A DNA stretch of 8,174 bases from Pseudomonadota bacterium (GTDB lineage: Bacteria > Desulfobacterota > Desulfobacteria > Desulfobacterales > ETH-SRB1). Shown one piece after another: positions 1-6,312 of the stretch. Below the pieces are notes generated by a model. That model ran no database searches. It saw nothing but the letters and a program-made list of their open reading frames with translations, and had not been told where the DNA came from. The stretch's first letter is position 1, and each line of letters opens with the position of its first letter. The stretch is from positions 1 through 8,174 of the forward strand of contig JAHIKR010000025.1 in NCBI GenBank assembly GCA_018897415.1, in the 5' to 3' direction. The translations under genes were made by a program, and so were the position numbers.

Positions 1-1528
1 ACACAAAACCATCCGATGGCGCTATTTGACCATGGCAACAGGAATAACAATAATTCTTATAACCATCGGCTATATTAAAAGCGAACGCATGGGTTTTGAA
101 CTTTTCCCCAAAATTGAATCCGATTATGCAAAGGTGACTGCGGTTCTTCCTTTTGGTACAGCCTTTGAAAAAGCACAGCAGGTCGAAAAAAAACTTATAC
201 AGGCAGCTCAGGAGGTATCTTCCCAAAATGGCGATAAAAAGCTGGTAGAGGGCATTTTTTCCAGCATTCAAGACAACACGATAGAAATACGCGCATATCT
301 CACCCCCCCTGATGTCCGCCCCCTTCCCACGGCTGATGTCACCAGACGATGGAGGGAGCAGGTGGGCGTCATTCCAGGCCTGGAGTATATCAAATTTGAA
401 TCTGATGCCGGCGGTCCTGGGAGCGGTGCAGCCTTGTCCGTGGAACTCAGGCACCAGAAAATGGATCTTCTTGAGAGAGCCAGCGCAGATATGGCCGAAG
501 CCCTGAAATTTTATCCAAGTGCAAAAGACATTGACGATGGATTCTCACCGGGCAAACAGCAAATCGATTTTAAAATAAAGCCTGAGGCGCAAAGCCTTGG
601 TCTGGAAGCCCGCGAAGTGGCCAGGCAGGTCCGGCACGCTTTTTATGGTGCTGAAGCTCTCTGGCAGCAGCGGGGTCGAAATGAAGTCAAGGTGCTGGTC
701 AGATTTCCCAGACAGGAACGTATCTCCGAATACAGCCTGGAAGAAATGGTACTGCAGACACCAAAAGGGACCGAAATTCTCCTTCGGGATGCGGTATATA
801 TAAGCCGGGGCAGATCCTATACTGATATCAACCGCCGAAACGGCCAAAGGATCGTAACTGTAACATCCGATGTAACTCCCAGGAGCCAGGCCGGACAGAT
901 ACTTAATTCAATAAAGGCTGAAACCCTTCCGGAACTTCAGCGAAAATATCCGGGCCTGGCTTATAGTTTCGAGGGCCATCAGGCCGAACAAAAAGAGAGC
1001 ATGCAAAGCCTTTTCAGAGGACTTCTCATGGCTATGATAGTTATCTACGCCATGCTGGCGGTCCCATTAAACAGCTATATACAACCTTTGATTATCATGG
1101 TTGCAATACCGTTTGGTATCGTAGGCGCAGTCATCGGCCACCTGATCATGGGGTACAGCCTGAGTATTTTGAGCATGTTCGGCGTTGTAGCCCTATCCGG
1201 TGTGGTTGTAAACGATTCTCTGATACTAATCGACTTTGCCAACCGCAGGCGCCGGACCGGAATGACCCCTCTGGAAGCCATACAAGCCTCCGGCTTACAC
1301 CGTTTTCGACCAATCATTCTGACCACATTAACCACATTCGGCGGGCTGGCTCCCATGATTTTCGAAACCTCCCGCCAGGCGAGGTTTCTTATCCCCATGG
1401 CCCTATCTCTAGGGTTTGGCGTCGTGTTTGCTACCTTGATCACTCTAATTTTAGTGCCCTCTTTTTATATAATCATCGAAGATATCAAACGACTTCTGAT
1501 AAAAAATGGAAATGAGCTTAAGGTCTAA
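1..1528 (+). CDS. RND-family efflux pump inner-membrane permease, C-terminal half (5' partial)
   Basis: This is the C-terminal half of a proton-driven RND transporter (AcrB/hydrophobe-amphiphile type), the inner-membrane subunit of a tripartite export pump. The frame is open from base 2, so the gene begins upstream; the ATG at base 26 is internal, in the first membrane segment seen. Counting from that ATG, the order is the rest of TM7 (about 1-17), the FELFPKIESD motif (24-33) opening the second periplasmic porter/docking region (to about 325), then TM8-TM12 (about 330-482). GVVVND (392-397) in TM10 and HRFRPIILTTL (425-435) before TM11 are family hallmarks. The conserved TM4 aspartates would lie outside the window. 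The substrate cannot be told. A membrane-fusion partner gene would be expected upstream. G+C is near 50% in sampled rows, higher than in all other genes here. The frame is intact to its stop. Confidence 0.93.
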   Translation, partial: HKTIRWRYLTMATGITIILITIGYIKSERMGFELFPKIESDYAKVTAVLPFGTAFEKAQQVEKKLIQAAQEVSSQNGDKKLVEGIFSSIQDNTIEIRAYLTPPDVRPLPTADVTRRWREQVGVIPGLEYIKFESDAGGPGSGAALSVELRHQKMDLLERASADMAEALKFYPSAKDIDDGFSPGKQQIDFKIKPEAQSLGLEAREVARQVRHAFYGAEALWQQRGRNEVKVLVRFPRQERISEYSLEEMVLQTPKGTEILLRDAVYISRGRSYTDINRRNGQRIVTVTSDVTPRSQAGQILNSIKAETLPELQRKYPGLAYSFEGHQAEQKESMQSLFRGLLMAMIVIYAMLAVPLNSYIQPLIIMVAIPFGIVGAVIGHLIMGYSLSILSMFGVVALSGVVVNDSLILIDFANRRRRTGMTPLEAIQASGLHRFRPIILTTLTTFGGLAPMIFETSRQARFLIPMALSLGFGVVFATLITLILVPSFYIIIEDIKRLLIKNGNELKV

Positions 1529-1554
1529 TCAAATTCAAAGCAGGAAACTGTGTA

Positions 1555-2307
1555 TTATACTTTAAGCCCATCCACCGTACGAATTAAATTTAAGACAGCC
1601 ATGGCTCCTCTTTCAAATGCAAGAGGCAGATTCCATGAATTCCTGTTTCTTTTTCCCACAAAATTACTTGCAGCGCGTATTTCCAAGAAAGGAATATCAT
1701 AGTGGATTGCCAGATGTGCAGCCCCTGCCCCTTCCATTCCTTCCATACACGGGCTGTAATGTTTATAAATATCCTTTGCCCTATTATCTGTAGCGGTTAT
1801 TGTTGAAACAGTTACAAATGCTCCCTTTATTACCTGAACGCTCTTTCCTTCAAAAACCTTTGCTAAAGTGTCTAATGCCTGATTTGCAAGTTTAATATCA
1901 AGTGGATAACGATTTCTAATATCAACATTACTGCTCTTGATCATAGAAAATGGCAGTTCGTTTAAAGGCAGACTACCATTTTCCGTCTCTATACCCAGCT
2001 GGATATCTATTTCTTCTGTTGCAATTCCAATATCTCCAATATTCAGACCCGATTCCCTGAATGCCCCTGCACATCCTGTCTGAATAATTAAAGATGGTTT
2101 TGCTGTTTCTATGGCTGCACTTAAAGATTGGACTGTATTAACGGACCCAGGCCCGGTAATAATAGCCCGGACTGGTTTTCCCTCAATATATCCATGGGCG
2201 ACTCTTCTACCGCCAACACTTGAGAAAATCGGGCTTTCAATACTGTCAATAAGTTTTGAAAGCTCCTCTTCTACTGCTGCTGAAACTATAATATCGGAAT
2301 TATTCAT
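1555..2307 (-). CDS. mqnB: Futalosine hydrolase (menaquinone biosynthesis)
   Basis: This 250-residue protein belongs to the purine nucleoside phosphorylase/MTA-SAH nucleosidase superfamily. MqnB cleaves futalosine, releasing the purine base and dehypoxanthine futalosine in the alternative cytoplasmic menaquinone pathway. Visible motifs are the N-terminal beta strand DIIVSAAVEEE (5-15), TGPGSVNT (51-58), GCAGAF (78-83), GDIGIATEE (91-99), the nucleoside-binding E-x-M-E segment EGMEGAGAAH (189-198), and EIRAASNFVGKR (209-220). The SN in the last motif, where MTA/SAH nucleosidases usually have SD, favours futalosine hydrolase. The length is normal for the family. The ATG is supported by the beta strand starting right after it, but no good Shine-Dalgarno sequence precedes it. 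It stands alone, convergent with the pump gene (26 bases between stops) and divergent from the peptidase gene. No other mqn gene is present. An MTA/SAH nucleosidase is the main alternative and is less likely. Confidence 0.88.
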   Translation of the reverse strand: MNNSDIIVSAAVEEELSKLIDSIESPIFSSVGGRRVAHGYIEGKPVRAIITGPGSVNTVQSLSAAIETAKPSLIIQTGCAGAFRESGLNIGDIGIATEEIDIQLGIETENGSLPLNELPFSMIKSSNVDIRNRYPLDIKLANQALDTLAKVFEGKSVQVIKGAFVTVSTITATDNRAKDIYKHYSPCMEGMEGAGAAHLAIHYDIPFLEIRAASNFVGKRNRNSWNLPLAFERGAMAVLNLIRTVDGLKV

Positions 2308-2410
2308 GACTATTTTTATTCAAACCAAAGTACTTGGCTCTTTTTATAAAACAAACTCATATTAAATTCTTTTAGAAACTTTTGCTATTAAGTTATCTTT
2401 TATGATATTA

Positions 2411-2426
2411 TTAATAAATTTATTAA
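2411..2426. promoter_or_regulatory. Perfect 16-base AT palindrome in the mqnB/pepQ divergent gap
   Basis: TTAATAAATTTATTAA is a perfect inverted repeat without spacer, 22 bases before the TTG start of the peptidase gene. It could be a dimeric regulator site. It contains only A and T in an AT-rich gap, so chance is a real alternative. Its right part (TAAATTTATTAA, 2415-2426) recurs at 4559-4570 in the pfaD promoter region. No convincing -35/-10 pair was found in this gap on either strand; TATGAT at 2401-2406 is the best -10-like hexamer for the plus strand. Confidence 0.25.
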
Positions 2427-2437
2427 ATTATCAGTTT

Positions 2438-2443
2438 AGGAGA
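2438..2443 (+). promoter_or_regulatory. Ribosome binding site fixing the TTG start of pepQ
   Basis: AGGAGA lies five bases before the TTG at 2449-2451. An in-frame TAG at 2437-2439 excludes any earlier start, and the next in-frame ATG (2521) would delete the first 24 residues. The site therefore decides in favour of the TTG. Confidence 0.8.
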
Positions 2444-2448
2444 TTAAT

Positions 2449-3567
2449 TTGAAAAAAACAATTGAAAAAAGAGTGGAAAGGCTCAGGAAATCACTCGCGG
2501 AAAATAATATTGACACTTTAATGGTACTTGTGGAAGAGAATCGTCGTTATTTAAGCGGTTTTACAGGTGAGGATACCCAGTTTGACGAAACAGCAGGGGC
2601 TCTTTTTATCACAGATCAAAGACTAATGCTGGTTACAGATTCGCGCAATGAGCTGCAGGCAGCAAATGAAGCGCCTCTTTATGAAATCATCAGTTATAAA
2701 AAAGGACTGACCAAGGAACTCCCAAATATTATCAATACTCTCAAAACAAAAAGGCTCGGCTTTGAAAGTATACGCATGTCATATATGCAATATAATAAAA
2801 TTTGCAAGCAGTTCGGTTCTTCCGACATAGATGTTGAGCTTGTTGAAGCTGACAATATTATGGAATGTCTGCGTATAGTAAAAGAACAGTCAGAACTTGA
2901 AGAGATAAAAAAAGCATTGCTTATTGCTGAATCTGTTTTCATGAATTTTGTAGAAAATACCATTGAACCGGGCATGACGGAAAAGGAGGCAGCATGGCTT
3001 TTAGAAAAAAACATGCGTGAAGCTGGTGCTGACTCTGTATCGTTTCCGATAATTGTTGCATCAGGTCCAAACAGCGCCCTGCCCCATGCAATTCCTGGAA
3101 ACCGTAAATTCAAAAAAGATGAACCAATTCTTTTTGACTGGGGTGCAAAATTAAACGGTTACTGCTCTGACATTACAAGGACAATTGTGATCGGAAGCCC
3201 TGATGACAGGTTTAAAAAAATTTTTAAGACAGTTCTCGATGCTCAGAATAAAGCAATTAATGCCATAAAACCCGGAATAAGTTCAAAGGCTGTTGACGAA
3301 GTTGCTCGAGATCACATAGGCAGTATGGGCTTCAAGGGCAAATTCGGTCATGGACTGGGTCATGGAATAGGACTGGCTGTTCATGAGCCTCCAAAAATTA
3401 GCCCATTAAAAGACACATTACTTGAAAGCCATATGGTCTTTACCGTCGAACCAGGCATCTACATACCTGGCTGGGGCGGTATCAGGATTGAAAATATGGT
3501 GGTAGTCAGCGAAAATGGAGCTAAAGTGTTGAACAGCCTTGATCCTTTAATGGCTATAAGGCATTAA
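2449..3567 (+). CDS. pepQ: Xaa-Pro peptidase, M24B family (aminopeptidase P/prolidase)
   Basis: This 372-residue cytoplasmic dinuclear metallopeptidase removes or splits residues before proline. Residues 1 to about 145 form the creatinase-like N-terminal domain (VEENRRYLSGFTG, 28-40). Residues about 146-372 form the pita-bread catalytic domain. All five expected metal ligands are visible: D230 in LFDWGAK, D241 in CSDITRT, H305 in GHGLGHGIG, E334 in TVEPGIY, and E348 in IRIENM. The accessory histidines H213 (LPHA) and H312 (VHE) are also present. The length is slightly above the roughly 355 residues common for bacterial members. Translation starts at TTG behind a strong AGGAGA. xerD follows after 24 bases, so the two are probably co-transcribed. 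Sequence alone does not separate dipeptide prolidase (PepQ) from aminopeptidase P activity, so the symbol is provisional. Nothing is broken or missing. Confidence 0.9.
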   Translation: MKKTIEKRVERLRKSLAENNIDTLMVLVEENRRYLSGFTGEDTQFDETAGALFITDQRLMLVTDSRNELQAANEAPLYEIISYKKGLTKELPNIINTLKTKRLGFESIRMSYMQYNKICKQFGSSDIDVELVEADNIMECLRIVKEQSELEEIKKALLIAESVFMNFVENTIEPGMTEKEAAWLLEKNMREAGADSVSFPIIVASGPNSALPHAIPGNRKFKKDEPILFDWGAKLNGYCSDITRTIVIGSPDDRFKKIFKTVLDAQNKAINAIKPGISSKAVDEVARDHIGSMGFKGKFGHGLGHGIGLAVHEPPKISPLKDTLLESHMVFTVEPGIYIPGWGGIRIENMVVVSENGAKVLNSLDPLMAIRH

Positions 3568-3591
3568 AAAATAAAGGAAATTAACATCAAT

Positions 3592-4488
3592 ATGCCATCA
3601 TTAGACGTCCTTGTCGATCAATATCTGAATTATCTCCTCATTGAAAAAGGACTTTCAAAAAAAACTTTAGAATCATACAGCAGTGATCTGACAAGATATC
3701 TTAAATTTCTGAAGAATAAAAAAATACACACTATTTCTGACGCTGATACCCCTGTTATATTAAAGCACCTGATATCACTAAGAAATTCGGGGCTTGTAGC
3801 AAGATCAAGAGCGAGGCATCTTGTATCGATTAGGGGATTTTACAGATTCCTTATAGAAGAAAAAGTAATAAAAAATGATCCGACAAGAGTTATTGACCTT
3901 CCCAAAAGCGGCCTCAGGCTTCCCGATGTTTTGTCATTTGAGGAAGTTAAGAGCCTCTTAAATGCTCCCGATATAAATAAGCCCACAGAAGCAAGAGATG
4001 CTGCAATGATAGAGCTCCTCTATGCTGCTGGTCTGAGAGTATCGGAACTTGTTAATTTAAAACTTCAGGATGTAAATTTAGAAGCCTGTTTTGTAAGGGT
4101 TTTCGGAAAAGGCTCAAAGGAAAGGGTAACTCCTATAGGTCTTTATGCAAAAGAAAAAATCGACTACTACATAAAGACTTTTCGGTCAAAGCTTTTAAAA
4201 AACATGGCAAGTCCGTATCTCTTTGTCGCAAGGGCAGGAAAACCTATGACTCGTCAAGGTTTCTGGAAACTGCTTAGAAAATATGGACAAAAAGCAGGAA
4301 TCGCCAGGAAAATTAAGCCCCACAGTTTAAGGCACTCTTTTGCAAGCCACCTGCTTGAAGGTGGCGCTGACTTGAGGTCGGTTCAGATCATGCTGGGACA
4401 CGTTGATATTTCCACAACACAAATCTATACTCACGTGGCACGGGAGCATCTTAAAAAAATTCACGAAAAATTTCATCCAAGAAAATAA
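3592..4488 (+). CDS. xerD: Site-specific tyrosine recombinase XerD
   Basis: This is a 298-residue tyrosine recombinase, the exact usual XerD length. With XerC it resolves chromosome dimers at dif during cell division. Residues about 5-95 are the SAM-like core-binding domain (YLIEKGLS-type helices and RSRARHLVSIRGFYRFL, 71-87). Residues about 110-290 are the catalytic domain. The catalytic set is complete: R149 (AGLRVSEL), K173 (FGKGSKER), H244 and R247 (PHSLRHSF), H270 (LGH) and the nucleophile Y279 (QIYTH). The GGADLRSVQ segment (257-265) and the HPRK end favour XerD over XerC. The ATG has an AGGA 13 bases upstream (3575-3578), a rather long spacing. It follows pepQ after 24 bases. Nothing nearby suggests a mobile element, so a phage or integron integrase is unlikely. 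No dif site was recognised here. Confidence 0.92.
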   Translation: MPSLDVLVDQYLNYLLIEKGLSKKTLESYSSDLTRYLKFLKNKKIHTISDADTPVILKHLISLRNSGLVARSRARHLVSIRGFYRFLIEEKVIKNDPTRVIDLPKSGLRLPDVLSFEEVKSLLNAPDINKPTEARDAAMIELLYAAGLRVSELVNLKLQDVNLEACFVRVFGKGSKERVTPIGLYAKEKIDYYIKTFRSKLLKNMASPYLFVARAGKPMTRQGFWKLLRKYGQKAGIARKIKPHSLRHSFASHLLEGGADLRSVQIMLGHVDISTTQIYTHVAREHLKKIHEKFHPRK

Positions 4489-4544
4489 GTAACTTATTAA
4501 AATCAATCATCAAATTATTTATCTAATGCGTTTTTCTATCTTTC

Positions 4545-4573
4545 TTGACATAAAACTCTAAATTTATTAATAT
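4545..4573 (+). promoter_or_regulatory. Candidate sigma70-type promoter of the pfa operon (P1)
   Basis: A consensus TTGACA (4545-4550) is followed by a 17-base spacer and TAATAT (4568-4573, four of six matches to TATAAT). It lies in the 160-base gap after xerD and points toward pfaD. The predicted start near 4580 would give a leader of roughly 70 bases. The gap is AT-rich, so the -10 is weak evidence; the perfect -35 at optimal spacing is the main support. Confidence 0.5.
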
Positions 4574-4578
4574 TTAGA
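4557..4578. promoter_or_regulatory. Inverted repeat overlapping the pfa promoter candidates (possible operator)
   Basis: TCTAAAT (4557-4563) and ATTTAGA (4572-4578) form seven-base inverted arms around an eight-base AT spacer. The 22-base element covers the -10 of P1 and the -35 of the second candidate promoter, the position expected of a repressor site. There is no direct evidence for a binding protein, and AT-rich inverted repeats of this size can arise by chance. Confidence 0.3.
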
Positions 4579-4595
4579 ATTTAACTTATTATAAT
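4567..4595 (+). promoter_or_regulatory. Second candidate sigma70-type promoter of the pfa operon (P2)
   Basis: A consensus TATAAT (4590-4595) is preceded at 17 bases by TTAATA (4567-4572, four of six matches to TTGACA). Its -35 overlaps the -10 of the upstream candidate. The predicted start near 4602 leaves a leader of about 47 bases before pfaD. One or both candidates may be real. Confidence 0.4.
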
Positions 4596-4648
4596 TTTTG
4601 TGGTCAACTTTTATCTTTCAATTGCTTGGAATCTATCTAATATAAATA

Positions 4649-6301
4649 ATGCAATCCTCCTACACTGACAAAATGATATCCGGCTGGTGGACAAAAGGAA
4701 ATACTGAGCCAAGAATTGGCGACAATGCCATAAAGGACTCAATAATTAAAGTGACTGATCCTGTCTTCCTAGTAGGTATAGATGGCAAGATTGCTGTTTC
4801 CCAGGATGGCTCAGTTACTATAGGGAACAAATTAGAATCAAGTAATAACAGTCATCCTTTATATGCATACGCACCCCCGCTTCATCCTGAAAATTTAGGT
4901 GATCCATATTTTAAAAAGGTACATAACCTTCGTTACGCATATATTGCGGGGGCAATGGCTAATGGTATTACCTCAGTTGAAATGGTTGAGGAAGTGGGAC
5001 ATGCTGGAATGATTGGGTTCTTTGGCGCAGCTGGCCTTTCCCTCAATGAAATAGAGTCAGCAATCGACAGACTTCAAAAGAATATGAATAACCATCCCTT
5101 TGGCTTTAACCTTATAAACAGTCCCAACAATCCTGAACTTGAATCAGCTATAGTTGATTTGTATTTAAAGCGGGGGATAAGACTTATAAGCGCTTCAGCA
5201 TATCTTGAACTTACCCTGCCGCTTGTTTATTTCCGAGTAAAAGGAATCCACCGTGATGCCGATGGAAATATAGTTTGTTCGAATAAAATTATTGCAAAAG
5301 TTTCAAGAGTTGAAGTCGCCAGAAAATTTTTTTCGCCGCCTTCTGATAAAATACTTTATCAACTTGTCGACAGAAATATGATTACAAGAGAAGAAGCGGC
5401 GCTTGCGACGTCTATACCTGTAGCAGATGATATGACCGCAGAGGCTGATTCAGGAGGACACACCGATAACAGTCCTGCGATTTCTCTATTGCCGACAATA
5501 ATTGCGCTTCGTGATGAGCTTGCCGAGAAGTATCAGTATAAAAGGCCTCTCTGTGTTGGTCTTGGAGGTGGTATTGCCACACCTGCTTCAGCTGCTGCCG
5601 CTTTTTCTATGGGAGCAGCTTATATTTTAACTGGCTCAATCAATCAATCCTGCGTTGAGGCCGGCACATCACAAATTGTCCGTCAAATGCTTGCGGAAGC
5701 CAGACAGGCTGACGTAACGATGGCTCCTGCGGCAGATATGTTTGAAATGGGTGTAAAAGTTCAGGTATTAAAACGTGGGACAATGTTTCCGTTTCGTGCT
5801 TCAAAATTGTACGATTTATACTGCAACTATGACAGGCTTGAAAATATACCTGAAATCCAAAAAAAAATGCTGGAAAAAGATTTTTTCCAATGCAGTTTAA
5901 AGGATGAATGGGAGAATACAAAGGAATTTTTCGTTAAAAATGACCCAAAGCAAATAATTCGTGCGGAAAAAGATCCGAAACACAAAATGGCTCTGGTTTT
6001 TCGTTCATATCTTGGCCGCAGTTCAAACTGGGCAATAACTGGCGATATTTCGAGAAAAATTGATTATCAGATATGGTGTGGTCCGGCCATGGGTGCTTTT
6101 AATGAATGGGTAAAAGGTTCTTTCCTCGAAAAGTGTGAAAACAGAAAAACGGTAACAGTTGCCATGAACCTCCTTTTTGGAGCCGCTGTTGCAACACGTG
6201 CTAACTGGCTTCGCAGTCAAAAAATTTCTTTGCCGAATAACGTTAGTCAAATATCTCCAATGGAGCTTTCAGAGATATTGGAACTGCTTGATGAACAGTA
6301 A
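4649..6301 (+). CDS. pfaD: PfaD-type trans-acting enoyl reductase of a polyunsaturated fatty acid/secondary lipid synthase
   Basis: This 550-residue FMN-dependent protein of the nitronate monooxygenase-like TIM-barrel fold matches PfaD from N- to C-terminus. PfaD reduces enoyl-thioester intermediates on the Pfa multienzyme complex in the cytoplasm. Diagnostic segments are RYAYIAGAMANGI (95-107), GHAGMIGFFGAAGL (117-130), IIAKVSR (214-220), EADSGGHTDN (265-274), the phosphate-binding GLGGGIATP (304-312) with ILTGSINQSCVEAGT (326-340), DVTMAPAADMFEMGVK (355-370), and the PfaD-specific tail DYQIWCGPAMGAFNEW (472-487). Length is typical (about 540). An in-frame TAA at 4643-4645 makes ATG 4649 the first usable start, but no clear Shine-Dalgarno precedes it. 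It is the first gene of the operon, 11 bases before pfaA. A nine-A run (5859-5867) followed by a short hairpin lies near codon 405. A plain nitronate monooxygenase is excluded by the C-terminal extension and the neighbour. Confidence 0.95.
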   Translation: MQSSYTDKMISGWWTKGNTEPRIGDNAIKDSIIKVTDPVFLVGIDGKIAVSQDGSVTIGNKLESSNNSHPLYAYAPPLHPENLGDPYFKKVHNLRYAYIAGAMANGITSVEMVEEVGHAGMIGFFGAAGLSLNEIESAIDRLQKNMNNHPFGFNLINSPNNPELESAIVDLYLKRGIRLISASAYLELTLPLVYFRVKGIHRDADGNIVCSNKIIAKVSRVEVARKFFSPPSDKILYQLVDRNMITREEAALATSIPVADDMTAEADSGGHTDNSPAISLLPTIIALRDELAEKYQYKRPLCVGLGGGIATPASAAAAFSMGAAYILTGSINQSCVEAGTSQIVRQMLAEARQADVTMAPAADMFEMGVKVQVLKRGTMFPFRASKLYDLYCNYDRLENIPEIQKKMLEKDFFQCSLKDEWENTKEFFVKNDPKQIIRAEKDPKHKMALVFRSYLGRSSNWAITGDISRKIDYQIWCGPAMGAFNEWVKGSFLEKCENRKTVTVAMNLLFGAAVATRANWLRSQKISLPNNVSQISPMELSEILELLDEQ

Positions 6302-6304
6302 AGG
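6299..6304 (+). promoter_or_regulatory. Ribosome binding site of pfaA overlapping the pfaD stop codon
   Basis: TAAAGG combines the pfaD stop (6299-6301) with AAGG (6301-6304), eight bases before the TTG at 6313-6315. An in-frame TAA at 6307-6309 rules out an earlier start. The first in-frame ATG (6367) falls inside the conserved IPIAIIGMG strand of the ketosynthase, too late to be the start. The arrangement suggests translational coupling between pfaD and pfaA. Confidence 0.65.
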
Positions 6305-6312
6305 TATAACAA

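Noticed and set aside
1075..1443. 122-codon open frame on the minus strand inside the pump gene
   Set aside because: It lies wholly opposite conserved TM8-TM12 coding sequence of the RND permease and shows no recognisable motif. The other antisense frames (for example 2694-3113, 5640-5921 and 6023-7199) are likewise opposite strongly conserved pepQ, pfaD and pfaA coding sequence.
2308..2448. A small RNA or riboswitch in the divergent gap
   Set aside because: The 141 bases are very AT-rich and show no stable stem set or known riboswitch core; only the short palindrome stands out.
3592..4488. Tyrosine recombinase as the integrase of a genomic island carrying the pfa genes
   Set aside because: Length, GGADLRSVQ segment and C-terminal tail match housekeeping XerD, it is linked to pepQ, and no tRNA, attachment repeats or other mobility genes are visible.
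4484..4498. Inverted repeat AATAAGT-A-ACTTATT over the xerD stop codon as a terminator
   Set aside because: Only one base separates the arms, the stem is almost all A-T, and no T run follows. It is not a credible intrinsic terminator.
4649..6301. Annotation as a stand-alone 2-nitropropane dioxygenase/nitronate monooxygenase
   Set aside because: The barrel fold is shared, but the protein has the PfaD-specific N-terminal and C-terminal regions and sits 11 bases before a PfaA-type synthase.
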